From an uncultured Butyrivibrio sp. (GTDB lineage: Bacteria; Bacillota; Clostridia; Lachnospirales; Lachnospiraceae), in the NCBI GenBank assembly GCA_946536145.1, contig CAMNEA010000003.1, positions 1 through 64,000 of the forward strand: 64,000 nucleotides of DNA, written 5' to 3'. Of the stretch, positions 8,904-17,587 are shown in pieces (position 1 is the first letter of the stretch; every line of letters starts with the position of its first letter). Under the pieces are notes generated by a model, which did not search any database, was not told where the DNA came from, and worked only from the letters and a program-made list of their open reading frames with translations. Made by a program: the position numbers and the translations under genes.

Positions 8904-10376
8904 TCAGAGGGCCTTTTTGATCTCTTCAATGACGATCCGAAGGGCCTTTATTCTTGCGTATTTTTTGTCTACGGATTCAAGAATATGCCAGGGAGCAAAA
9001 GAGGTGCTGGTCTTTGAGATCATCTCATCGATCGCGGTTTCGTAGAGATCCCATTTCTCGCGGTTTCTCCAGTCCTCATCGGTGATCTTCCACTGCTTTT
9101 CGGGGGTGTTCTGTCTGTCGGTGAAGCGCTCAAGCTGCGTATCCTTGTCAATCTGTACCCAGAATTTGATGATGACTGCGCCCCAGTCCTTCAGTTCTTT
9201 TTCAAACTCATTGATCTCGTTATAGGCTCTTTGCCAGTCGTTCTCGCTGCAGAACCCCTCAAGCCTCTCGACCATGACCCTGCCGTACCAGGTCCGGTCA
9301 AAGATCGTAAAATGGCCTGTCTTGGGAAGTCTTGTCCAGAAACGCCAGAGGTAGTGCCTGGACTTTTCGTGCGGTTCAGGGCTTGCTATGGGTTCGACAA
9401 CGTAGTCCCTGGGATCGAGAGCCTCTGTTATTCTCTTTATATTGCCGCCCTTTCCGGCAGCGTCCCATCCCTCATAGGCTATGATGACGGGGACCTTTTT
9501 CCTGTATACCCTGTTGCAGAGTCCCCGAAGCTCTTTCTGCAGAAGATCAAGCTGCGCATCATACTCTGCGTCTGTCATGGCTTTGTCCTCAAGGGAGATC
9601 TCGGAGAGCTTTGGCACTTTTTCCATAGGAAAGGTGTTCTGAAGTATGGGCACATTCATCTTGCGGTTGGCAAGCGCTATATCGATTCCCTGGTTGAGGA
9701 ACTGCAGAACCTGCAGCTCAGCCCACTTTTTATCTGTCGCGTCTATGATGTACCAGGGTGTCCTTGACTGGTTGGTGTCCTCGAGGTATCTGTCGAAGAC
9801 TTCGAGACATTTGTCGTAGTGCTTGTTCTGCAGAAGGTCGTCCTTGTCTACACGCCAGCTTGTATCCTTGCTGCTCTGAAGGTTTTCAAGTCTCTTTTTC
9901 TGCTCCTTTTTTGATATATGGAAAAAGAACTTTACAACGAGATACCCGTTGTCACTAAGCTGACGCTCAATGATGTTGATCGAGTGGACTCTCTTTTTGT
10001 AGATCTCTTCGGTGAGCTTTTTGTCAAGGACATCGTCTACCACTTCCTCCATCCAGCAGGTATCAAAGAAGCGGAATTTTCCGGCTTCGGGTATTTCCCT
10101 GATATACCTGTAAAGAAACGGGTATCTCTTTTCCTCATCGCTGGGCTGACGATCCATGGTTGCGACCTTGAAAAACCTCGGATCGATACTTCGGATGACC
10201 TTGCCTATTACAGCGCCTTTACCTGCGGCATTCCAGCCCTCGAACAGAACCATGACGGGAAGGCCCGCTTCCTTTATCTTCATCTGGGAAGCTGAAAGAC
10301 GCATCCGCTCTTCTTTCAGTTTGGATCTAAGCTCTTCTTCTTCCGGTAACCGGGCCTTGTTAAAATCTTTCAGCAT
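8904..10376 (-). CDS. pap: Polyphosphate:AMP phosphotransferase (two PPK2 domains)
   Basis: 490 residues with two tandem PPK2 domains, the layout of class II PPK2 enzymes, which make ADP from AMP and polyphosphate. Walker A motifs are GWNAAGKG (47-54) and GWDAAGKG (303-310). The C-terminal copy keeps the lid/catalytic motif FDRTWYGR (359-366); the N-terminal copy has FDTCWMEE instead and is probably structural. It is cytosolic and would help energy or nucleotide salvage from stored polyphosphate. AAGGAGG precedes the ATG by 7 bases. The gene converges on the dehydrogenase gene with only 11 bases between them and is divergent from the lysozyme gene. Confidence 0.93.
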   Translation of the reverse strand: MLKDFNKARLPEEEELRSKLKEERMRLSASQMKIKEAGLPVMVLFEGWNAAGKGAVIGKVIRSIDPRFFKVATMDRQPSDEEKRYPFLYRYIREIPEAGKFRFFDTCWMEEVVDDVLDKKLTEEIYKKRVHSINIIERQLSDNGYLVVKFFFHISKKEQKKRLENLQSSKDTSWRVDKDDLLQNKHYDKCLEVFDRYLEDTNQSRTPWYIIDATDKKWAELQVLQFLNQGIDIALANRKMNVPILQNTFPMEKVPKLSEISLEDKAMTDAEYDAQLDLLQKELRGLCNRVYRKKVPVIIAYEGWDAAGKGGNIKRITEALDPRDYVVEPIASPEPHEKSRHYLWRFWTRLPKTGHFTIFDRTWYGRVMVERLEGFCSENDWQRAYNEINEFEKELKDWGAVIIKFWVQIDKDTQLERFTDRQNTPEKQWKITDEDWRNREKWDLYETAIDEMISKTSTSFAPWHILESVDKKYARIKALRIVIEEIKKAL

Positions 10377-10513
10377 ACCATAACCTCCTTTGAAAATTCA
10401 CCGGGCACAACCGGTAAATATATGATTTTTTATGCGTTTCATCATAATATATAATACCATAAAACGTAGATTTTATGCGGCTTAATAATGTTTTCATAAC
10501 GAATGCAATTACA

Positions 10514-10543
10514 TTGACCGGTGACCTCTTTTTCCCTTATAAT
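10514..10543 (+). promoter_or_regulatory. Sigma-A promoter of the GH25 lysozyme gene
   Basis: TTGACC (10514-10519), 18-base spacer, TATAAT (10538-10543); the start codon is 40 bases downstream. It lies in the 206-base gap between the divergent pap and lysozyme genes. No equally good promoter for pap was seen on the other strand, though the gap is AT-rich. Confidence 0.8.
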
Positions 10544-10582
10544 AAATGTTAAGAAATTTGTAAAATATAAAAGGGGAGAGGT

Positions 10583-12265
10583 ATGGTAAAGAGTTTTAAG
10601 CGTTTATTTTTCTGTGCAGGAATGCTGGTAAGTCTAGTGGCACTCCTGATCTTAAGCCCTGCTGCAAGCATCCGTTCGCAGGCTGTCGGACCTGAGGTTG
10701 CGGTAGGAATCGATGTTTCCAAATATCAGGGAGGAATCAACTGGGAGCAGGTCAAGGCAGCAGGTATCAATTTTGCCATGATCAGAGTCGGAACAACCAA
10801 GAAGGGGCTGGACGAACAGTTTATCAACAATATTAACGGCGCCAATGCAGCCGGAGTACGCACGGGTATCTACATTTATTCGTATGCCACAACACCGGAG
10901 GCTGCTGCAGCAGAGGCCAATCAGGTTCTTGCGTGGATAGCGCCTTACACAGTTTCTTTTCCGATAGCTATAGACATAGAGGATTCGTGTCACAAGGGAC
11001 TTAATGCACAACAGCTTCAGTCGATCGTTGATGCTTTCTGCTCCGTCATATATGCAAACGGCTATGAGCCTATGGTCTATTCCAGCAAGAACTGGTTCCT
11101 TGGAAGGATGCCTTCCGTGACGGTTCCCAAGTGGGTTGCACAGTACAGCACCGCCTGCGACTATCCGGGAGACTATGTAATGTGGCAGTCGGGCAGTAAT
11201 GGCAGCGTGCCCGGAATCAATACAAGGGTCGATGTCAATCACCTGTATGTTGACTATTTCTCAAGGATCATACCGGAGGGATTCTCCAGCTGGGGAGAGC
11301 GCGTATGCTACTTCCACAACTACCGCAGACAGTTTGGATGGATCAATCTCGGCGGACAGAAGTACCACGCTGATGAGAGCGGATACATTCAGACCGGGTG
11401 GTTTTCTGATGACAGCGGCACATATTACCTTGACGCTGCCAATGGAGGACTTGCAAGAACCGGTGCTGTCGATATAGAGGGCGCCAAGTACCTCTTTAAC
11501 GAGGAAGGCGTCAGAAGCAGCGGACTTATGAATGTCGGAGGAGCTGTCTATTATGCAAATGGTGACGGCATTTGCCAGAGCGGTCTGATACAGCTTGAAG
11601 ACGGAGTACACTTCTTTGATGAGCAGTGTGTGATGCGCACCGGACTTACACAGATAGGAGAACAGCTCTACAGCTTTGACGGCAATGGTGTTATGCAGAC
11701 CGGAATGGTTGATACAGAGGCCGGAAGATATCTGTTCGGAGAAGACGGCGTAGCAGTCACAGGATGGTATTCCAATGACCAGGGACAGAGATTCTACTTC
11801 AGCCCTGCGGCTCTTACGGGACTTCAGGCAGTAGAGGGCGCGAACTATCTCTTTGCGGATGACGGCGCGATGTCTGTCGGCTGGGCGCAGTTCCCGGAGG
11901 GATGGAGATACTTCGATGCCAATACCGGAGCAATGCTTGCATCTGTTTCGGCAGAACTCGATGGAGTGGCATGTACTTTTGACCAGAACGGACTTCTGAC
12001 AGATCCCGCAGGATGGACACCCGGAACACCGGCTCCCGCACCTGCTGAAGCTGCGGCAGAGAACCCGGAGGTCGTTGTTGACCAGACAGCTGAAGGCGCG
12101 GCAGAAGCTGCAGCTGTTGAAGGAGCAGAAGCTACTGTAGCAGAAGGCTCAGAAGATGTAGCTGTGGAAGGATCAGAAGATACTCCGGAGAATCCGGAAG
12201 TTGTCGAAGAAACAGAGGTGCCTTCAGAAGAAAACACAGAAGTAGTTGAGACTTCAGAAGAATAA
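10583..12265 (+). CDS. Secreted GH25 muramidase with cell-wall-binding repeats
   Basis: 560 residues. A signal peptide occupies residues 1-34 (basic MVKSFKR then a long hydrophobic core). The GH25 lysozyme domain (about 41-225) has the family's DVSKYQG start (Asp44) and the catalytic AIDIED strand (Asp131, Glu133). Residues about 240-475 are roughly nine 20-residue aromatic/glycine repeats of the choline-binding type (for example TGWYSNDQGQRFYF). The last 80 residues are rich in Glu, Ala, Val and Pro and contain no Lys or Arg. It should cleave MurNAc-GlcNAc bonds in peptidoglycan, either in self-remodelling or against competitors. GGGGAGAGG precedes the ATG. A hairpin terminator follows. Confidence 0.92.
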   Translation: MVKSFKRLFFCAGMLVSLVALLILSPAASIRSQAVGPEVAVGIDVSKYQGGINWEQVKAAGINFAMIRVGTTKKGLDEQFINNINGANAAGVRTGIYIYSYATTPEAAAAEANQVLAWIAPYTVSFPIAIDIEDSCHKGLNAQQLQSIVDAFCSVIYANGYEPMVYSSKNWFLGRMPSVTVPKWVAQYSTACDYPGDYVMWQSGSNGSVPGINTRVDVNHLYVDYFSRIIPEGFSSWGERVCYFHNYRRQFGWINLGGQKYHADESGYIQTGWFSDDSGTYYLDAANGGLARTGAVDIEGAKYLFNEEGVRSSGLMNVGGAVYYANGDGICQSGLIQLEDGVHFFDEQCVMRTGLTQIGEQLYSFDGNGVMQTGMVDTEAGRYLFGEDGVAVTGWYSNDQGQRFYFSPAALTGLQAVEGANYLFADDGAMSVGWAQFPEGWRYFDANTGAMLASVSAELDGVACTFDQNGLLTDPAGWTPGTPAPAPAEAAAENPEVVVDQTAEGAAEAAAVEGAEATVAEGSEDVAVEGSEDTPENPEVVEETEVPSEENTEVVETSEE

Positions 12266-12284
12266 TCCAGGGTCTTTAGAAGGG

Positions 12285-12328
12285 TGCTGTGACAGGATGA
12301 TTACTCATTTTTTCACAGCATCTTTTTT
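12285..12328 (+). terminator. Terminator of the lysozyme gene
   Basis: TGCTGTGA (12285-12292) pairs with TCACAGCA (12313-12320), followed by TCTTTTTT. It lies 20 bases after the lysozyme stop. Confidence 0.85.
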
Positions 12329-12371
12329 CATTAATTTATTAGCGGACTTTTTCGCAAATTCCAATAATATG

Positions 12372-12400
12372 TTGTAAGATAATGTCGGTAGGGTTATATT
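12372..12400 (+). promoter_or_regulatory. Probable promoter of the UDP-sugar pyrophosphorylase gene
   Basis: TTGTAA (12372-12377), 17-base spacer, TATATT (12395-12400), 40 bases before the ATG at 12440. Both boxes differ slightly from consensus. Confidence 0.6.
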
Positions 12401-12439
12401 ATCTTTTAATGAGGAGAATAATAATACGGAGGGACGACA

Positions 12440-13669
12440 ATGACATTTGATGAGGCAAAGGCGAAACTTGAAAAATACGGACAGCTTCATGTCCTGAAAT
12501 ACTACGATGAACTTACTGACAGTCAGAGACAGGAGCTTCTGACACAGATCGATGAGACGGATTTTGAGGTTCTTAAGAATTGCGCTAATCTTGGAAAGAG
12601 TGAGGGAAGAGGACAGTTTGCTCCGCTCGCTGCAATGCAGGTTTCAGAGATTGAGGCAAAAAAGGACGAGTTTACCAGGGCCGGTGTAAAGGCTCTTAAG
12701 GAGGGAAAGATTGCAGCATGCCTTCTTGCGGGAGGCATGGGCACAAGACTTGGTTCAGACAATCCGAAGGGAATGTATGACATCGGACTGACAAAGCCGG
12801 TATATATTTTCCAGAGGATCATTGAGAACCTGCTGGATACCGTTAAGCAGGCTGAGGGCTCTTATATCAGACTGTTTATTATGACAAGTGAAAAGAACAA
12901 TGATGCTACGATAGCTTTTTTGAAGGAGCATGATTTCTTCGGATATCCACAGGACAAGATCACCTTCTTTAAACAGGAAATGGCTCCCGCATCAGACTAT
13001 GACGGAAAGGTATACATGGAGGGCAAGTCAAGGATCTCCACTTCACCCAACGGCAATGCGGGATGGTATTCTTCAATGCTCAAGGCGGGTCTTCGTGACC
13101 TGATCCTCAAAGAGGGTATTGAGTGGATAGATATTTTTGCCGTAGACAATGTACTTCAGAGAATCGCTGACCCCTGCTTTGTCGGTGCAACACTCACTGC
13201 AGGTGTTGACTGCGGTGCAAAGGTAGTGCGCAAGAGTGCTCCCGATGAGAAAGTCGGCGTTATGTGTCTTGAAGACGGAAAGCCTTCTATTGTAGAGTAC
13301 TATGAGCTTTCGCAGGAGATGATGGACGCAAAGGACGCAAACGGAGATCCCGCTTACAACTACGGCGTTATCTTAAATTATATGTTTAACGAAAAGGCCC
13401 TCTTTGAGATCGCCAAAAAAGAGCTGCCTCTTCATGTCGTTGAGAAGAAGATCCCATACATTGACGAAAACGCTGAGCTTGTTAAGCCTGAAGCACCAAA
13501 CGGCTGTAAGTTCGAGCAGCTGGTTCTTGATATGATACATATGCTTGACTCCTGCCTTCCCTACGAAGTTGTAAGGGAGCATGAGTTTGCGCCCATCAAG
13601 AACAAAGAAGGAGTGGATTCGGTTGAGTCTGCCAGGGAGCTGTGCAAAAAGAACGGCATAGAGTTATGA
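12440..13669 (+). CDS. UDP-sugar pyrophosphorylase of the eukaryote-like UDPGP family
   Basis: 409 residues. The nucleotide-binding signature LAGGMGTRLG is at 96-105, followed by NPKGMYDIGL; this spacing is typical of UDPGP-family UDP-GlcNAc/UDP-glucose pyrophosphorylases (AGX/UAP type), not bacterial GalU. The reaction is UTP plus sugar-1-phosphate to UDP-sugar plus pyrophosphate. Whether the sugar is glucose, N-acetylglucosamine or broader cannot be told from the sequence. GGAGGGA lies 8 bases before the ATG. The neighbouring galE suggests supply and interconversion of UDP-hexoses for polysaccharide or cell-surface synthesis. Confidence 0.85.
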   Translation: MTFDEAKAKLEKYGQLHVLKYYDELTDSQRQELLTQIDETDFEVLKNCANLGKSEGRGQFAPLAAMQVSEIEAKKDEFTRAGVKALKEGKIAACLLAGGMGTRLGSDNPKGMYDIGLTKPVYIFQRIIENLLDTVKQAEGSYIRLFIMTSEKNNDATIAFLKEHDFFGYPQDKITFFKQEMAPASDYDGKVYMEGKSRISTSPNGNAGWYSSMLKAGLRDLILKEGIEWIDIFAVDNVLQRIADPCFVGATLTAGVDCGAKVVRKSAPDEKVGVMCLEDGKPSIVEYYELSQEMMDAKDANGDPAYNYGVILNYMFNEKALFEIAKKELPLHVVEKKIPYIDENAELVKPEAPNGCKFEQLVLDMIHMLDSCLPYEVVREHEFAPIKNKEGVDSVESARELCKKNGIEL

Positions 13670-13688
13670 CTTCTTGAATGATATTTCA

Positions 13689-13713
13689 GAAACCCGCACT
13701 GGCTGCGGGTTTC
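13689..13713 (+). terminator. Hairpin after the pyrophosphorylase gene
   Basis: Perfect 10-bp stem GAAACCCGCA (13689-13698) with TGCGGGTTTC (13704-13713), loop CTGGC. There is no T-run after it, so it may be a terminator or the first arm of the larger inverted-repeat element that follows. Confidence 0.55.
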
Positions 13714-13862
13714 GTGAGAACATGATACGGGAGGCAAACAAGCCCTGCGACGAAGTCGCTCCAGTAACATATTCGCGCATTCATTAAAGTTCGACTACGT
13801 CGAAGGAATGCGCTCACTACTGAATCATATTCTCACGAAATGCGCAACTCAGTGCGCATTTC
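13713..13862. repeat. Nested inverted-repeat element, three-way-junction-like
   Basis: An outer 14-bp inverted repeat (13713-13726 with 13824-13837, one mismatch) encloses two hairpins: GCGAC-gaa-GTCGC (13747-13759) and GCGCATTC...GAATGCGC (13775-13813), the latter with an inner TTCGAC-tac-GTCGAA. A further perfect 10-bp hairpin GAAATGCGCA/TGCGCATTTC (13837-13862) closes the element. It fills most of the 342-base gap between the pyrophosphorylase gene and galE. No coding sequence is supported here. It could be a dispersed extragenic repeat, a MITE or a structured RNA. Confidence 0.75.
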
Positions 13863-13917
13863 TGACTGAACAGTAACATAAATTAACATAATGACAGATA
13901 TTTGTAACATAAGGAAG

Positions 13918-13946
13918 TTGTAAGAACAGTGTACTGCCGATAAAAT
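13918..13946 (+). promoter_or_regulatory. Probable galE promoter
   Basis: TTGTAA (13918-13923), 17-base spacer, TAAAAT (13941-13946), 65 bases before the galE ATG. The string GCCGATAA overlaps it, but no sigma-D -35 element stands 15 bases upstream, so a sigma-A reading is preferred. Confidence 0.6.
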
Positions 13947-14011
13947 ATGGAATAGAAAAAAGAACATCAGAACAAATTGGATTGTTGTAAAATAATCAGA
14001 AAGAGGTAGAC

Positions 14012-15028
14012 ATGGCAATTCTTGTAACAGGCGGAGCAGGTTATATCGGATCACATACTGTGGTTGAACTTCAGAATGCGGGTAAGGATGTCGTAGTAAT
14101 GGACAATCTTGCCAACGCAAGCAGGAAGTCACTTGAGAGAGTTGAGAAGCTTACCGGTAAGAAGGTTCCTTTTTACGAGGCGGACATCAGAGACAGACAG
14201 GCTCTCGAGAATATCTTTTCCAAAGAGAATATCGAAAGTGTTATACATTTTGCAGGACTTAAGGCAGTTGGCGAATCAGTTCAGAAGCCCTGGGAGTATT
14301 ATGACAACAATATCACAGGAACACTTACCCTCGTTGATGTCATGAGAAAGCATGGCTGCAAGAACATCATCTTTTCATCGTCTGCAACGGTCTATGGCAA
14401 TCCTGCATTTATCCCGATTACAGAGGAGTGCCCTAAGGGACAGTGCACCAACCCTTACGGATGGACCAAGTCAATGCTTGAGCAGATCCTTTCTGATATC
14501 CAGAAAGCAGATCCTGAGTGGAATGTGGTCCTTCTGAGATATTTCAATCCCATCGGAGCACACAAGAGCGGCATGATCGGTGAGAATCCCAACGGCATCC
14601 CCAACAATCTGATGCCTTATATAACACAGGTTGCGGTAGGCAAGCTTCCAAAGCTCAATATATTCGGCAATGACTATGACACTCCGGACGGAACCGGCGT
14701 AAGAGATTACATCCATGTGGTTGATCTTGCAGTCGGACATGTCAAGGCTCTTGCAAAGCTTGCACCCGGTAGCGGCCTCAACATTTACAATCTGGGAACA
14801 GGTGTTGGCTACAGCGTCCTTGATATAGTCAGGAACTTTGAAGAGGCAACAGGAGTCAAGATCCCCTACGAGATCCAGGCAAGACGCCCTGGTGATATCG
14901 CAACCTGCTATTCAAAGGCTGATAAAGCAGAGAGAGAACTTGGCTGGAAAGCAGAGAACGGAATCAGGGAGATGTGCGAGGACTCCTGGAGATGGCAGAG
15001 CAATAACCCTAACGGATATGAAGACTGA
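14012..15028 (+). CDS. galE: UDP-glucose 4-epimerase
   Basis: 338 residues, the normal GalE length. It has the NAD-binding GGAGYIG (7-13), the catalytic Ser/Thr of SSSATVYG (122-129) and the YGWTK catalytic pair Tyr149 and Lys153. It interconverts UDP-glucose and UDP-galactose in the cytosol (Leloir pathway and surface-sugar supply). AAAGAGG precedes the ATG. Downstream of the pyrophosphorylase gene but with its own promoter. Confidence 0.96.
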   Translation: MAILVTGGAGYIGSHTVVELQNAGKDVVVMDNLANASRKSLERVEKLTGKKVPFYEADIRDRQALENIFSKENIESVIHFAGLKAVGESVQKPWEYYDNNITGTLTLVDVMRKHGCKNIIFSSSATVYGNPAFIPITEECPKGQCTNPYGWTKSMLEQILSDIQKADPEWNVVLLRYFNPIGAHKSGMIGENPNGIPNNLMPYITQVAVGKLPKLNIFGNDYDTPDGTGVRDYIHVVDLAVGHVKALAKLAPGSGLNIYNLGTGVGYSVLDIVRNFEEATGVKIPYEIQARRPGDIATCYSKADKAERELGWKAENGIREMCEDSWRWQSNNPNGYED

Positions 15029-15099
15029 TGGGGAATGCAAGGACCAGTTACCGCAGTCTTGTGCACTTCGAGCTGAAATCTGCTCTGAAGGGAGAATAT

Positions 15100-16944
15100 G
15101 TGAAAAAGATCAGACGAACTCTATTTATAATGGCATCGGTCATGTTCATACTGCTGATGTCACCGCCAATATCTGCAAGGGCTGATGGCACCTTTACAGC
15201 AGCTCTGACCGGCAAATACGAGCAGACAGAGGCAAGAAGTATGCTCAACATGGTCAATGAATTCAGGGCTTCATCTGAGGCCTGGTATTGGGATGAGACC
15301 GACTCACAAAAGCTTATGCAAACGCATCTTGAGCCTCTTCAATATGATTATGAACTCGAGAAGGCAGCCATGAAGAGAGCGGCAGAACTTGCGGTGATGT
15401 ATGCGCATACCCGTCCGAATGGATCAAGCCCGTTTTCGGCATATCCTGACAGTTACAGTTATACTGCGGCAGGAGAGAATATCGCATACGGTTATCGCAG
15501 TGCTTATTCGGTGTTCAAGGCCTGGAGAGAGGACAACGACAATTATTCCGGGCAGGGACATAGAAGGAATATGCTAAGAGACTACTATAACAGAGTAGGC
15601 TTTGGGTGCTTTGTATATGACGGAACTGTTTTCTGGGTTCAGGAGTTTGCGAACAGCAACAGCGGCAATTCCTATCAGCCTGCCAACGATGCACTGACTA
15701 CTGTTTCTATTGACATTCCAAGATCCAATATCACAGGATCCAGGATAATCTGGCGCTACTATTCCAATGAAAAGATAGAGTTCTATCCCGGCACGGAAAC
15801 GCCATGTTCAGACATTCAGGAGATAATCAGTGTAAGCGCAACAAGAGATGGTAAAACGGAGTATTCATCTTTCTGCTATCCAAATGACAGGATATCGATT
15901 GCGGACACATCGGTAGTAAGGATCCAGGGCGGAAGTATAATTCCGGTTAAGACAGGCAAGACAACGCTTTCGATGATCAGTGCAGTAGATGGCAGAACAC
16001 TGACAATGCCGCTCGAGGTAAAAGGGCGTGATATCAGCTGGGCAAACTGGTCGATGTCCGGATATTATCTGGTCTATACAGGAAAGCCGCTCAAGCCTTC
16101 AATAACTATGTCTTATAATTCGAAGCAGCTGGAGGAGGGTATTGACTACACAGTTACCTATAAGAATAATGTAAACCCCGGAAATGCAACTGCAGTTATC
16201 ACCGGAATAGGTGAATTTGCAGGATCATCAAGAACCTTTAATTTCACAATTGTACCTGCAAGTATTTACAGCGCAAACTATACGCTCAAGACGTCTTCTT
16301 ACACTTACACCGGCAAAGCCATTAAACCTAAGGTAAGTCTTACTTACAACCAAAAGACGCTGAAAGAGGGAACTGATTATACTCTCAGCTACAAAAACAA
16401 TACAAAGGTTGGAACCGCGCAGATAATTATTACCGGGAAAAACGGATTTAAGGGATCTTCCCGGACGGAGACTTTCACGATCAAGAAAGCAGTGAAGAAG
16501 CCGCTTGCAAAGGGAAAGGCCTTTACCTATAAGTCAATGACCTACAAGGTGACAAACTCATCGAGCAAGAATCCGACAGTTACACTAACAAAGGCTGGCA
16601 CCGGAACGAAGTCGCTGACGATCCCTGATAAGGTATATGACAAGAATAAGATAGCCTATAAGGTCACAGCCATTGGCGCAAGCGCATGCAAGAAGAACAG
16701 CAAGCTAAAGACTCTTGTTATAGGCAAGAATGTTACCTCCATAGGAAGCAGCGCGTTCACCGGCTGCTCCAGGTTAGAGAGTATTACATTCCATAATACC
16801 AAGGTAAAGATTGGCAAGAATGCTTTTAAGGGCATTAAGAAAAAGGCATATATCAAGATAAAGTCAGGAACTAAAACAGCGAAGAAGAAATTCGTTACTA
16901 CGATCAATAAGACCGGAGCTGCAAAGACTGCAAAACTTAAGTAA
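15100..16944 (+). CDS. Secreted CAP-domain protein with Ig-like and BspA-type repeats
   Basis: I place the start at GTG 15100, with GAAGGGA 6 bases upstream, because it begins exactly with a signal peptide (KKIRRTLFIMASVMFILLM, cleavage near ARA-DG). The longer frame from 15028 puts 24 charged and polar residues in front and has no ribosome site of its own. The 614-residue product has a CAP/SCP domain (about 40-195; HTRPNG, GENIAYG and GHRRNML motifs), a linker, two copies of an Ig-like repeat (YTGKPLKP...GIDYTVTYKNN and YTGKAIKP...GTDYTLSYKNN), and a BspA-type leucine-rich repeat region rich in Lys at the C-terminus. It is a surface or secreted protein; the ligand is unknown. A strong hairpin follows. 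Confidence 0.88.
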   Translation: MKKIRRTLFIMASVMFILLMSPPISARADGTFTAALTGKYEQTEARSMLNMVNEFRASSEAWYWDETDSQKLMQTHLEPLQYDYELEKAAMKRAAELAVMYAHTRPNGSSPFSAYPDSYSYTAAGENIAYGYRSAYSVFKAWREDNDNYSGQGHRRNMLRDYYNRVGFGCFVYDGTVFWVQEFANSNSGNSYQPANDALTTVSIDIPRSNITGSRIIWRYYSNEKIEFYPGTETPCSDIQEIISVSATRDGKTEYSSFCYPNDRISIADTSVVRIQGGSIIPVKTGKTTLSMISAVDGRTLTMPLEVKGRDISWANWSMSGYYLVYTGKPLKPSITMSYNSKQLEEGIDYTVTYKNNVNPGNATAVITGIGEFAGSSRTFNFTIVPASIYSANYTLKTSSYTYTGKAIKPKVSLTYNQKTLKEGTDYTLSYKNNTKVGTAQIIITGKNGFKGSSRTETFTIKKAVKKPLAKGKAFTYKSMTYKVTNSSSKNPTVTLTKAGTGTKSLTIPDKVYDKNKIAYKVTAIGASACKKNSKLKTLVIGKNVTSIGSSAFTGCSRLESITFHNTKVKIGKNAFKGIKKKAYIKIKSGTKTAKKKFVTTINKTGAAKTAKLK

Positions 16945-16954
16945 TATTGTGGAT

Positions 16955-16993
16955 AATAAGGATCGGCCAAACATAGGCTGATCCTTATTTTAA
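16955..16993 (+). terminator. Terminator after the CAP-domain gene
   Basis: A 14-bp stem with one G-T pair: AATAAGGATCGGCC (16955-16968), loop AAACATA, GGCTGATCCTTATT (16976-16989), then TT. Confidence 0.85.
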
Positions 16994-17061
16994 TGCAATC
17001 GGGCCGGGGATTTGGTACAATGAGCATTGTCACAATATATTATAAAGAGAGGTTCTGACAT

Positions 17062-17331
17062 ATGTTTAGAATGTGGATAAGACTTTTTAAAGATAACCAC
17101 ATGTTAAAAGATCTGGTAGTGTGCGATGAAAGCACTGATACCAGAACCCAGAAAGTAATGAATGCAATTGAAAAAGCCTGCTATGAGATGGATCTGTCAA
17201 AACCAATCTGGCTTGACAGCACCGTGAAGGACTTCCAGCTTCATGCAAAATGCAGATTTACAAAAGACTCTTTTATTGAGGAAGTCCCGTTCGACTACAT
17301 GGAGATAAGCATCCTGGAGGAAGATTATTAA
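17062..17331 (+). CDS. Conserved small protein of unknown function
   Basis: 89 residues beginning MFRMWIRLFKDNHMLKDLVV. AGAGAGG lies 11 bases before the ATG. It has no signal peptide or membrane helix, is acidic towards the end (YMEISILEEDY) and contains a VRxQKVxNAIEKACYEMDL-like helix. I recognise no named domain. It lies alone between a terminator and a tiny membrane-protein frame, before the protease gene. Confidence 0.75.
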   Translation: MFRMWIRLFKDNHMLKDLVVCDESTDTRTQKVMNAIEKACYEMDLSKPIWLDSTVKDFQLHAKCRFTKDSFIEEVPFDYMEISILEEDY

Positions 17332-17361
17332 GGAAGCTCTTATCTGCCAAGAGGGCAGGCA

Positions 17362-17463
17362 ATGTATTTTCTTCTTGATAATCTCAAAAGCATAAGTATC
17401 TGGTTTATTATTCTCATTTTGTGTACCTTCCTTTCCTGGTTGGCTTTCCTGCTTGTGTTCTGA
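17362..17463 (+). CDS. Possible 33-residue membrane peptide
   Basis: ATG 17362 to TGA 17461-17463. AAGAGGG lies 6 bases upstream, at good spacing. The product begins MYFLLDNLKSISIWF and continues as a single hydrophobic helix to the end (ILILCTFLSWLAFLLVF). It sits 30 bases after the 89-residue gene, possibly co-transcribed. Such short single-helix frames can occur by chance in AT-rich gaps, so this is tentative. The rest of 17464-17587 is AT-rich and has no recognisable gene. Confidence 0.4.
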   Translation: MYFLLDNLKSISIWFIILILCTFLSWLAFLLVF

Positions 17464-17587
17464 ATGTTTATACGAACCGGATCATTTTATGGCAATATTA
17501 ATTATTTAATCATAAATTAAACACAATTCCGTCACAGTTCCATTTTATACTAAAGTCATAAAACAGAGGAAAGGAAGGGTCATCATC

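Noticed and set aside
9231..9767. 178-codon frame opposite to pap
   Set aside because: Antisense shadow of a well-supported gene with no ribosome site or family likeness.
13936..13943. GCCGATAA resembling a sigma-D -10 before galE
   Set aside because: No TAAA-like element 14-16 bases upstream; a normal sigma-A pair overlaps it.
15028..15099. Longer start for the CAP-domain gene overlapping the galE stop
   Set aside because: It adds polar residues ahead of a signal peptide and has no ribosome site, while GTG 15100 has one at the right distance.
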